Shown piece after piece: positions 1 to 5,661 of a stretch of DNA of 5,661 nt. Position numbers and translations under genes: made by a program. The first letter of the stretch is position 1, and every line of letters starts with the position of its first letter. Source of the stretch: an uncultured Bacilli bacterium (lineage in GTDB: Bacteria; Bacillota_I; Bacilli_A; RF39; UBA660). The stretch spans positions 1 through 5,661 of the forward strand of contig CANRJL010000073.1 in the NCBI GenBank assembly GCA_947630935.1, in the 5' to 3' direction. The notes below the pieces were generated by a model. It was not told the origin of the DNA. It did not search any database and was given only the letters and a program-made list of their open reading frames with translations.

Positions 1-54
1 ATCAGAGTCATAAAATTCTCTAATTGGATTTATATAATGTTCTCTATAAATCAT
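1..54 (-). CDS. N-terminus of a probable AAA/DUF4143-type ATPase (partial, runs off left edge)
   Basis: Reading leftward from an ATG at 54-52, 18 codons are open to the window edge and give MIYREHYINPIREFYDSD. A strong Shine-Dalgarno (GAGGTGAAG, complement of 62-70) lies 7 nt upstream, and a consensus promoter sits just before it, so the gene start is well supported. The peptide resembles the opening of AAA-family ATPases with a C-terminal DUF4143 domain, which often begin with a 'Y(L/I)xxIRPFYDSDLIKVITG' type segment just before the Walker A P-loop. The P-loop itself would lie outside the window, so the family call rests on similarity of about 12 residues. These ATPases are common in gut Firmicutes and their role is poorly known. 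The existence of the gene is more certain than its identity. Confidence 0.6.
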   Translation of the reverse strand, partial: MIYREHYINPIREFYDSD

Positions 55-76
55 AGTTATTCTTCACCTCAATAAT

Positions 77-105
77 ATTATACTGAAATATTTTATATTT
101 GTCAA
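77..105 (-). promoter_or_regulatory. Consensus sigma-A-type promoter for the leftward ATPase-like gene
   Basis: On the minus strand, TTGACA (complement of 100-105) is followed after exactly 17 nt by TATAAT (complement of 77-82). Both boxes match the consensus 6/6 with ideal spacing. The start point would fall near 70, giving a very short leader that begins about at the Shine-Dalgarno. The promoter is embedded in the inverted repeat at 79-122, so a strong promoter under repression is a reasonable inference. Confidence 0.8.
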
Positions 106-122
106 TAAAATGTTTCAGTATA
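79..122. repeat. 44-bp inverted repeat overlapping a promoter (putative operator)
   Basis: The left arm (79-96, beginning TATACTGAAA and ending ATTTTAT) and the right arm (105-122, beginning ATAAAAT and ending TTTCAGTATA) are reverse complements over 18 bp with one mismatch (T89 against G112), separated by 8 bp (97-104). The arms cover the spacer, part of the -10 and the last base of the -35 of the leftward promoter, and extend upstream of it. A dimeric or tetrameric repressor bound here would block RNA polymerase. The high A/T content and lack of a T-run argue against a terminator. The binding protein is unknown. Confidence 0.75.
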
Positions 123-128
123 AATGAA

Positions 129-144
129 ACTTTTTTAAAAAAGT
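129..144. repeat. Perfect 16-bp palindrome (ACTTTTTTAAAAAAGT)
   Basis: The 16 bp are a perfect, loopless palindrome lying between the leftward promoter and the candidate promoter of the rightward amidase gene. It could be a protein-binding site or an A/T-tract that affects DNA bending or acts as an UP element. In a genome this AT-rich, a T6A6 palindrome can also occur by chance. No function can be assigned. Confidence 0.35.
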
Positions 145-153
145 AGTAAATCT

Positions 154-182
154 TTCACTATTTCCATTCTATGTTCTAAAAT
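154..182 (+). promoter_or_regulatory. Candidate promoter for the cwlD-like gene
   Basis: TTCACT (154-159, 4/6 match to the -35 consensus) lies 17 nt before TAAAAT (177-182, 5/6 match to the -10). An overlapping alternative is CATTCTAT at 165-172, which resembles the -10 of the sporulation sigma factors E and G (CATnnTA-like), under which cwlD is expressed in Bacillus subtilis. I could not find a convincing sporulation -35 element at the right distance, so which sigma factor is used stays open. Confidence 0.35.
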
Positions 183-236
183 GAAAAATCTCTTAATATA
201 AATAATAATAAAAATTTATATTAGGAGTTTTTGTGT

Positions 237-963
237 ATGATAGTAATTCATAAAAAAAGAATACAAATAATGGCTTTAGGATTGTTAATTGGAATATGTG
301 CTTTTGCAATTCAAACAGGGAAGAAAGAAGAAAAAGAAAATACAGTGCCAACTACCGCAACGCCGGTATCAGGAAAAACAATTGTGGTAGATGCAGGACA
401 TGGCAAACCAGATGAACGGTGCAGAAAGTAGTACCGGTGTTACAGAAGCAGAAACAAATTTAAAAATTGCATTAAAATTACAAAATTTATTAGAAACCAG
501 TGGAAGTACAGTTATTTTAACACGTTCTGATGAAAATGCTATTTATGATTTAGACAGTAAGACATTAAGACAGAAAAAAGTTTCTGATATCCATAATCGA
601 GTAAAAATAGGAAATGAATCTAGTGCTGATATTTTTGTAAGTATTCACTTAAACAAAATTGCTCAACAGCAATATTGGGGTTGGCAATGTTTTTATAAAA
701 ATGGAAATGAAGAAAGTACAAAATTGGCAAAGCAGATTCAAGAAAATCTAAATGATGCAATGCAAAAGGAAAATAAAAGAGTAGCTATGAAATTAGATAC
801 AGCGTATATCATAAAGCATGTTGAAATTCCAATTTCTATAGTTGAGTGTGGTTTTTTGTCCAATTTAGAAGAAGAAAAACAATTATTGCAAGATGATTAT
901 CAAAATCGATTAGCGTGGGGAATATATAACGGAATAACAGATTATTTTTACAATAAACAATAA
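237..963 (+). pseudogene. cwlD: CwlD-like N-acetylmuramoyl-L-alanine amidase, frameshifted
   Basis: This is an Amidase_3-family zinc amidase of the CwlD type, which strips peptides from muramic acid so that muramic delta-lactam can form in the spore cortex. The start ATG at 237 lies 9 nt after AGGAG (223-227); the in-frame TTG at 231 is only 3 nt from it and less likely. Codons 1-60 (237-416) encode a basic N-terminus, a membrane anchor or signal segment (about residues 8-26) and DAGHG. The frame then shifts at base 417 and continues from 418 to the stop at 961-963. Skipping one base gives 241 residues, close to the roughly 237 of B. subtilis CwlD. In that reading H55 (DAGHG), E70 (TEAE), H137 (SIHLN) and catalytic E203 (VECGF) are all present, and the LRQKKVSDIHNRVK stretch matches CwlD. 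As read, translation stops at TAG 429-431. Either an inactivating +1 insertion or a sequence error. Confidence 0.85.
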
Positions 964-998
964 TTTTTCGATATGAGTTAAATATTCTCGGAAGAAGA

Positions 999-1039
999 AA
1001 ATCCCTGAATAATAAATTATTAGGGATTTTTTATTTTTT
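999..1039. terminator. Rho-independent terminator between convergent genes
   Basis: AAATCCCT (999-1006) pairs with AGGGATTT (1022-1029), with further AATAA/TTATT pairing inside after a one-base bulge and a small A/T loop. On the plus strand a T-rich tract (1027-1039) follows, so it terminates the amidase transcript. On the minus strand the stem is followed by TTTTCTTCTTC, so it probably also ends the phosphatase operon, whose stop codon (1038-1040) lies just upstream in that direction. Confidence 0.8.
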
Positions 1040-1577
1040 ATACTTCATATTCATCTATTTGGCAGTTTTTTATTCTAATAACTTCTTCTGGCTCTGTTGG
1101 TAATCCATTAAAATACCAATTTGCGCTCCTTAAGAAAAAACCATGTGTTACAATAAGTATAGTTTGTTCTTTATCTTTATATTCTTGTATTATTTTATCT
1201 AAAAAATTAAAAACCCTTTTTGTATAAGTCTTACAGTCTTCTCCTTTTTCTACTGGAACATTTTTGGTATAGTATCTTATTTCATTAAAAATTTCCTGTT
1301 CATTAGGTTGTCCCTCGTAAACACCTAAATTCCTTTCAATTACTTCTTCATCAATCAATATATCTAAATTATGATTTTCATTAATAATTTCAGCAGTTTT
1401 TATTGCACGTTTTAAAGGTGAAGATATTATAACATTTATAGGTGTATCTTTTAATTTGTCGCGCAAAACTTTAGCTTGTTCTATTCCTTCCTCATTTAGA
1501 TCTATATCCGTTAAACCTGCTGCTCTCTTTTCGGTATTCCAATTTGTTTTACCATGTCTTACCATTAATAATTTCAT
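1038..1577 (-). CDS. Histidine phosphatase family protein (phosphoglycerate mutase-like)
   Basis: The 179-residue product is a compact histidine phosphatase (branch 1), a cytosolic enzyme that hydrolyses phosphate esters through a phosphohistidine. The RHG motif is at residues 7-9 with nucleophile H8. The other expected pocket residues are R57 (SSPLKRAIKTAE), acid E81 (ERNLGVYEG) and H145 (VTHGFF). Length and motif spacing fit small phosphatases such as the PhoE/CobC/GpmB group, but the substrate cannot be told from sequence. I chose ATG 1577, the family-typical MKLLMVRHG start, with AAAGGA 12 nt upstream. A TTG at 1598 would add seven residues directly after the previous gene's stop and is less likely. 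It lies 21 bp downstream of the ATP-grasp-like gene on the same strand and has no promoter of its own that I can see, so the two are almost certainly one operon. Confidence 0.9.
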   Translation of the reverse strand: MKLLMVRHGKTNWNTEKRAAGLTDIDLNEEGIEQAKVLRDKLKDTPINVIISSPLKRAIKTAEIINENHNLDILIDEEVIERNLGVYEGQPNEQEIFNEIRYYTKNVPVEKGEDCKTYTKRVFNFLDKIIQEYKDKEQTILIVTHGFFLRSANWYFNGLPTEPEEVIRIKNCQIDEYEV

Positions 1578-1598
1578 TTTACTTATCATTCCTTTCAA

Positions 1599-2891
1599 TT
1601 AAATTCTTTCAATTTCACTATTTTCATATGAAATAGCAGTGTTGATACTAGCTGTACTAGCATGTATATATTCTGTGTTTTCGCACCCAGTAACTTTTGC
1701 AGCAATTAATTTTCCTTTGTTATTACCAATGTATGCATAATAATGGGTAATTCTAATTTTGGCATTTATTTTTTGAAATATACCTTCATCATCGATAAAA
1801 GACATAGGAACATTTTTACCTTGATTAAACTCTTGTATTATGTATAAATGTTTTTTATCTTCTATTGCTGTTGTCAGCATTTCTAATACTTTATTTTTTC
1901 CTAGTTTATGTAAAAATTTTACTCCTTCTCCCCAAGAACTAGATGTTGAAAATCCACTTTGTTTTAGTACGTATTTTCTACTACTTTTACTTAGGTCTGC
2001 TAATCCCAAGGAGTTTTGTATTCCGCTTGGTAATCCGCCATCTACATGTTGTTCTTGTCCTACTATCCATGTTTTTGGTATTATTTTTCTTAAAAAATTA
2101 TATGTACTGTTACCTAATTTTGATTGCAGGAATTGTATATATCGTTTATCCCATATAAAAGATAACAAAGCTTTTTCTTCAAACTGAGGTGTTGAAGTTG
2201 GGGTATATATATGTGATTTACTTATAAGTTCAGCTATATTTTTATCAGTAAATTGTTCATTTAAATAAAAAGCCCTATAAATTTCTTTGTTATCTATCGT
2301 GCTAGTTCCGATTTGTTTTGCAACCCATGTTTTACCATTACCAGAAAATACATTTTCTGCTAAAAAATCTAGTTGGCCTTTAAATGCTTTAACCTTATCA
2401 CTATAAGCAATAGTTCCTGAATCTTTTACCTTAGGTTGTAGATAATTTTTTAATTCATTTTGAGGTATAATAGTGTCATATCCTTGATTACCATAAGCAT
2501 TATTTAGAACTTCAGCAAGTCCTAGACCAAATGGACTTGTCTCAATTTCGCATACACAAAATCCAGAATCAGTCAAAATTAAATCCGGTCTTAAAAATAA
2601 ATATTTTATATCTTGCACATTTTTTAAGGATTCAGGTTTACCATTATCTAAAAGTTCATGAACGCTTTCATTAGTCTTATACAATTCTATACAACAATCC
2701 ATGTAATCGCATATTGCTTTTCCAATGTCTTCTATTTTTTCTTTTTCCTTTTTAGTCAATTTAAACGGTGTTGGACTAACACGAAAATTAATATTGTCCG
2801 AATTTTGAGTTTTATATTCGGTTCTTCTTACATTGTACATTGAATGTCCTTTGGTTTCAATTCTTAATCTATCTCTAATATCTATATTCAT
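1599..2891 (-). CDS. Putative ATP-grasp-like ligase, uncharacterised
   Basis: The 430-residue soluble protein has no signal peptide or membrane segment. Numbered from ATG 2891, it shows FRVSP (36-40), RPDLILT (101-107) followed by CEIETSPFGLGL (114-125), then YVLKQSGFS (307-315), YIIQEF (350-355), KIRITHYYAY (378-387) and EYIHASTAS (407-415). The R-x-D...G...E-x-E-x-x-P-x-G block resembles the N-terminal active-site segment of circularly permuted ATP-grasp enzymes such as glutathionylspermidine synthase. The later K...QEF...R pattern resembles ATP-grasp nucleotide-binding strands. If so, it would join a carboxylate to an amine or similar nucleophile using ATP. This is recognition by eye, without a profile search. 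Start choice is open: ATG 2891 has AGGAG only 2 nt away; ATG 2903 gives four more residues; ATG 2840 has AAAGGA at an ideal 6 nt and would shorten the protein by 17. It is the first gene of an operon with the histidine phosphatase. Confidence 0.6.
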   Translation of the reverse strand: MNIDIRDRLRIETKGHSMYNVRRTEYKTQNSDNINFRVSPTPFKLTKKEKEKIEDIGKAICDYMDCCIELYKTNESVHELLDNGKPESLKNVQDIKYLFLRPDLILTDSGFCVCEIETSPFGLGLAEVLNNAYGNQGYDTIIPQNELKNYLQPKVKDSGTIAYSDKVKAFKGQLDFLAENVFSGNGKTWVAKQIGTSTIDNKEIYRAFYLNEQFTDKNIAELISKSHIYTPTSTPQFEEKALLSFIWDKRYIQFLQSKLGNSTYNFLRKIIPKTWIVGQEQHVDGGLPSGIQNSLGLADLSKSSRKYVLKQSGFSTSSSWGEGVKFLHKLGKNKVLEMLTTAIEDKKHLYIIQEFNQGKNVPMSFIDDEGIFQKINAKIRITHYYAYIGNNKGKLIAAKVTGCENTEYIHASTASINTAISYENSEIERI

Positions 2892-2919
2892 CACTCCTCT
2901 CATAAAACTTTATAATCAA

Positions 2920-2948
2920 AGTATACCATATATTATAAGGTTTATCAA
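2920..2948 (-). promoter_or_regulatory. Sigma-A-type promoter of the ATP-grasp/phosphatase operon
   Basis: On the minus strand TTGATA (complement of 2943-2948) is followed after 17 nt by TATACT (complement of 2920-2925), each 5/6 to consensus with ideal spacing. Transcription would start near 2913, about 20 nt before the ATG at 2891. If the ATG at 2903 were used the leader would be only about 10 nt and without a Shine-Dalgarno. Confidence 0.7.
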
Positions 2949-2952
2949 GAGA

Positions 2953-2998
2953 ATTAATTAGTAATATTCTTCAAATGAAGATAATATTTTGAATTAAT
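2953..2998. repeat. Imperfect dyad between divergent promoters
   Basis: ATTAATT (2953-2959) is complementary to AATTAAT (2992-2998), and inside these AATATT-CTTC faces GAAG-AT-AATATT with small bulges, centred near 2975. It lies between the leftward promoter (2920-2948) and the rightward one (3040-3068). It could be a regulator site acting on both, but with only A/T-rich short matches chance is a real alternative. Confidence 0.25.
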
Positions 2999-3039
2999 AA
3001 TAGCATAAACAAAAAACAATAATAATTTTTCTAAAAATT

Positions 3040-3068
3040 TTGCTTTTTAAAAATATAAGTGGTATAAT
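3040..3068 (+). promoter_or_regulatory. Promoter of the membrane protein gene (extended -10)
   Basis: TATAAT (3063-3068) is a perfect -10 and is preceded by TG at 3060-3061, giving an extended -10 (TGgTATAAT). A weak -35 (TTGCTT, 3040-3045, 3/6) sits 17 nt upstream; the extended -10 would compensate. The start would fall near 3075, about 25 nt before the ATG. Confidence 0.7.
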
Positions 3069-3100
3069 AAAAAAGACAAAGAACACTAAGGAGGGAAAAA

Positions 3101-3877
3101 ATGAAACTATTTGATGGATTAAAACGTGAAATGGACTATGCCATACAAGAAGCAAGAGTCAAAAATGGACCACTAAGTAAAGAGCAAAAAAGAAAAATAA
3201 AAAAGCAAATATTAAAAAAAGAAATAAAAAAATATTTTGCTATAGCAGGAGCAAGTATCTTAGCTATATTTGGTGTAAAAACTATAGCAGCCTTAAGTGA
3301 ACCACAACAGCCAAAAGAAAATACACAAACAGAAAGTACGCAAAAAGAAAAATCTAATGAATTTAAAGAAAAACTACAAGTAGATAGTGAGACATTACAA
3401 GCACTACAAGAAACAGAAGTAGCGGAAGAATTAAATACAGTATTAGAACAAATTCAAAAACAATATAATAGCCAATATCCAGATACACCAATTGCTCTAG
3501 AAAGTCTTGGTATTATAGAATCTTTGCCACAATATTTAATCAAACAAGAAAATGAAGATGGAACAATTTCTTATTTGCATGAAACTGTGAAAGATGCTTC
3601 TACTTTGCCAGAAAATCAAACTATTTATGATCAAAAATTAGGACCAATATATGCGGTTGTTAATAAAGTAGACCATACAATTCTTCTATCAGAGGGTAGA
3701 GTTAATTATGAAACACAAGATATTAAAACAAAAAAAATAACAATAAATGGGCAAGAATATGTAGCTGGTGATAAACAAGTGCAAATGGAATTTGAAAGTG
3801 AAGCTGCCAAAACAGAATTTTATTTAGACTTACAACATAAATTAAATGAAATTGTAGAACAACAAGAGGAAAGATAA
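3101..3877 (+). CDS. Single-pass membrane protein of unknown function
   Basis: I do not recognise this 258-residue protein. The start is secure: AAGGAGG (3088-3094) lies 6 nt before the ATG and a good promoter precedes it. Residues 1-43 are very basic (KRKIKKQILKKEIKK) and should stay in the cytoplasm. Residues about 45-65 form one hydrophobic helix, and the remaining 190 or so residues, Q/E/K-rich and hydrophilic with a helical stretch around 85-120 and a likely beta-rich part around 150-230, should be outside the cell (N-in/C-out by the positive-inside rule). There is no lipobox, cleavage site, LPXTG or known catalytic motif that I can see. It ends in three tandem TAA codons. It stands directly upstream of a glucan synthase-like gene on the same strand but is separated from it by a hairpin, so a shared cell-envelope role is only a guess. 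Confidence 0.85.
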   Translation: MKLFDGLKREMDYAIQEARVKNGPLSKEQKRKIKKQILKKEIKKYFAIAGASILAIFGVKTIAALSEPQQPKENTQTESTQKEKSNEFKEKLQVDSETLQALQETEVAEELNTVLEQIQKQYNSQYPDTPIALESLGIIESLPQYLIKQENEDGTISYLHETVKDASTLPENQTIYDQKLGPIYAVVNKVDHTILLSEGRVNYETQDIKTKKITINGQEYVAGDKQVQMEFESEAAKTEFYLDLQHKLNEIVEQQEER

Positions 3878-3898
3878 TAATAATTTATAAAAATGCAT

Positions 3899-3958
3899 AA
3901 AATTTCCACTCTTTGCAAACAATATGTAAAAACATATTAAGCAAGGAGTGGAATTTTT
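3899..3958 (+). terminator. Long terminator-like hairpin that also contains the next gene's Shine-Dalgarno
   Basis: AAAATTTCCACTCTTTGC (3899-3916) pairs with GCAAGGAGTGGAATTTT (3941-3957), allowing one bulged T and one G-U pair. An inner stem AATATG/CATATT (3921-3926 with 3933-3938) caps it with a 6-nt A-rich loop. A run of eight T (3953-3960 region) follows at once, the signature of an intrinsic terminator for the membrane protein gene. AAGGAG at 3943-3948 in the 3' arm is also the only Shine-Dalgarno for the TTG start at 3959, which overlaps the T-run. The element may therefore act as an attenuator or thermometer-like control, or simply terminate most transcripts. I found no convincing separate promoter between it and the next gene. 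Confidence 0.75.
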
Positions 3959-5661
3959 TTGAAAATCAATAAAATATTAAAAATAAATGGAACGTTACTG
4001 GATAAAAGTCAACTAGAGAGCCACTTACAAAAAATAGCAACTAATCATAATCTAACCAAAAAATCAGATAAAAGCACATATCCAGTACCACAAATGTTAG
4101 AAAATTTTAAAATTATAGAGCAAGTATATAACTTATTAAATGAGCATTTAAAGTTAGGAATCAGTATTCATCCTGCAGGAGAATGGCTTTAGACAATCTA
4201 TATAGTATCGAAGAAACAGTAAAACAAATTCAAAAAGAATTAACATTAAAAAAATATACCAATTTTGTAGGAATTGAAAATGGAACATATAAAGGATTTG
4301 CGAGAATATATGTATTAGCGGCTGAAATTGTAGCATACACAGATAACAAAATTGAAAAAAAAGACTTAGAAGATTATTTAGCTAGTTATCAAACTAAAAA
4401 AACATTAAGTATGGAAGAAATATGGAATATAGGCATATTTCTTCAAATTGCTAAAATACAAAGCTGAAAATATTGTAGAGCGATTAATAGAAAACAAAAC
4501 TAAATCAGAGCAAAACTTTAAATATAATACTACAATATTTACAGATATGAAATATCCTTTTATTGAATATATGTCCTACATCTTAAAGCGATATGGAAAA
4601 AAAGGATATAGCTATTTAAAGGTATTGGAAGAAGCAGTAGAAATGACAGGAACTACTGTAACAGAAGTCATAAAAAAAGAACATTTTGATATTGCAGTAA
4701 GAAAAGTATCTATCGGAAATAGTATAACAAGTATCAAAAAAATTCAAAGAATTAATTTCTTAGAAATATTTGAAAAAATAAATGGAGTAGAGGAAATCTT
4801 AAAGCAAGACCCAGCAAATGTATATGAAAAAATGGATGATAAAACGAAGGAATATTATAGGAGTAAAATTAAAGAAATTTCACAAAAAACTAAAATTTCA
4901 GAATTATACATTGCTCGAAAAGCATTAGAAATTGCAAACAAAGAAGAAAAAAAGAAAAAACAAAAGCATATTGGTTACTATCTAATTGATCAAGGAATCA
5001 ATGAATTATATGATTCTTTACAATATAAGGTTAGCAGGCAAATGCTTTCAAAAGACAAAACAAAAGCTTATATATTGGGAATTAGCTGTTTTAGTATTTT
5101 AGTATCTATTCTTATCAGTAGTTACACGAAACTAAATTTCCTAAGCTTTCTTTTGTTTTTGATACCATCTTCCGAAATAGCTATACAAATAACTCAATAT
5201 ATATTAAGCAAAATAGTGAAACCAAAACTAATTCCAAAATTAGACTTTTCACATGGCATTGATGAAGAACACAAAACTATGGTAGTAATCCCAACAATTT
5301 TAGACAGTGCAGAAAAAGTTAAAGAATTAATGAAAAAATTAGAAGTTTATTATTTAGCAAATCAATCTGAAAATATGTATTTTACTTTATTAGGTGATTG
5401 TAGTGAAAGTGACCAAAGGGAAGAAGAACAAGACAAAGAAGTAATACAAGAAGGAGAGAATTTAACACAAAAATTAAATAGAAAATATCAGCAAGAGCAA
5501 GGAAAAATGCCAATATTTAATTTTATATACAGGAAACGTATATGGAATGAAAAAGAGAGTTCATATTTGGGTTGGGAGCGAAAAAGAGGTATGCTAACGC
5601 AATTTAATCAATATTTACTTGGAAAAATAAAAAATCCATTTCGCGTTAATACCTTAGAAGA
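3959..5661 (+). pseudogene. ndvB: Cyclic beta-1,2-glucan synthase-like protein (NdvB/GT84), N-terminal part, broken frame, partial
   Basis: Three successive frames together read as the start of an NdvB-type protein. Such enzymes are very large membrane proteins (about 2800 residues) that use UDP-glucose to make cyclic beta-1,2-glucan, with a GT84 domain, membrane helices and C-terminal GH94-like domains. Segment 1 (3959-4189, TTG start, AAGGAG 10 nt upstream) ends in SIHPAGEWL. Segment 2 (from 4189) continues LDNLYSIEETV, then GFARIYVLAAEIVAYTD, and ends in EEIWNIGIFLQIA; these match the conserved NdvB N-terminal region (PAAEWLLDN, RVYALALELVAHTD, ELWAIP). Segment 3 (from 4457) is open to the edge, with two membrane stretches (about 5066-5125 and 5132-5207), then MVVIPTIL (5279), LLGDCSES (near 5390) and GWERKRG (5570-5590), a GT84 hallmark. 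A T is missing in the run at 4188-4190, and roughly 20 codons appear lost near 4453. Decay or assembly error are both possible. Confidence 0.85.
4433..5661 (+). CDS. Third-frame fragment of the glucan synthase-like gene (no own start, runs off right edge)
   Basis: After the second lesion this frame is open from the codon after a TAG at 4430 to the window end, over 400 codons. Recognisable sequence begins at KYKAENIVERL (about 4454) and carries the conserved EYMSYILKRYGKKG and KEHFDIAVRKVSIGNSI stretches, the two membrane segments and the beginning of the GT84 catalytic domain. No ATG near the beginning has a Shine-Dalgarno; the first, at 4547, has none, so this part is unlikely to be made as a separate protein. 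It is listed separately because it is the longest uninterrupted coding stretch in the gene and continues beyond the window. Confidence 0.7.

Noticed and set aside
79..122. Inverted repeat as the end of an insertion sequence or a CRISPR repeat
   Set aside because: No transposase, target duplication or repeated spacer units are present; the overlap with a consensus promoter fits an operator better.
405..431. Programmed ribosomal frameshifting in cwlD
   Set aside because: There is no slippery heptamer, internal Shine-Dalgarno or evident downstream stem at the junction GAACGGTGC, and the CwlD family is not known to use recoding.
391..963. A separate 190-residue amidase starting at the ATG at 391
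   Set aside because: Its first nine residues are out-of-frame reading of the DAGHGKPDE codons and the zinc-binding GHG motif would be lost; it is the second part of one frameshifted gene.
1840..2187. Plus-strand open frames inside the ATP-grasp-like gene (also 1943-2158 and 2658-2843)
   Set aside because: They lie wholly antisense to a well-supported minus-strand gene, have no Shine-Dalgarno or recognisable protein features, and their hydrophobic, F/L-rich content is what antisense reading of K/E-rich codons gives.
3852..3878. A promoter for the glucan synthase gene (TTGTAG and GATAAT at 3852-3878)
   Set aside because: The spacing is only 15 nt and the -35 match is weak; not strong enough to list as a feature.
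3878..3960. A riboswitch or T-box in the leader of the glucan synthase gene
   Set aside because: The 80-nt region consists only of one simple nested hairpin with no conserved aptamer or specifier features that I recognise.
4154..4336. Minus-strand open frame within the glucan synthase region
   Set aside because: It is antisense to conserved NdvB-like coding sequence and has no start signal; it is a shadow.

Overview
The window is very AT-rich (long A/T tracts, codons ending in A/T), has strong Shine-Dalgarno sites (AAGGAGG-type) and sigma-A-like promoters, and carries a CwlD-type spore cortex amidase. Together these point to a low-GC, endospore-forming member of the Firmicutes, most likely a clostridium. 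I cannot name a species.

Layout, left to right. (1) Positions 1-54, minus strand: the first 18 codons of a gene leaving the window, probably an AAA/DUF4143-type ATPase. Its consensus promoter lies largely inside a 44-bp inverted repeat that looks like an operator. (2) 237-963, plus: a CwlD-like N-acetylmuramoyl-L-alanine amidase with all expected catalytic residues but split by one extra base near 417. (3) 999-1039: a hairpin terminator between convergent genes. (4) 1038-2891, minus: a two-gene operon with its own promoter, encoding a putative ATP-grasp-like ligase followed 21 bp later by a histidine phosphatase. (5) 2926-3100: a divergent intergenic region with one promoter for each direction. 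(6) 3101-3877, plus: a single-pass membrane protein of unknown function. (7) 3899-3958: a long hairpin plus T-run that ends the preceding unit and also contains the Shine-Dalgarno of the next gene. (8) 3959 to the right edge, plus: the N-terminal part of a very large cyclic beta-1,2-glucan synthase (NdvB/GT84) family protein, interrupted by a one-base deletion near 4188 and a second, apparently larger deletion near 4453.

Functionally, the amidase (spore cortex muramic-lactam formation) and the glucan synthase (membrane glycan synthesis) both concern the cell envelope. The minus-strand operon looks like a small, uncharacterised biosynthetic or modification pair. Three frame lesions in two genes within 5.7 kb mean either real gene decay or indel errors in the assembly; the sequence alone cannot decide. 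I see no tRNA, rRNA, CRISPR array, transposase or recognisable riboswitch. I did not find a convincing wholly new system; the ATP-grasp/phosphatase pair and the hairpin over the glucan synthase start are the best leads.
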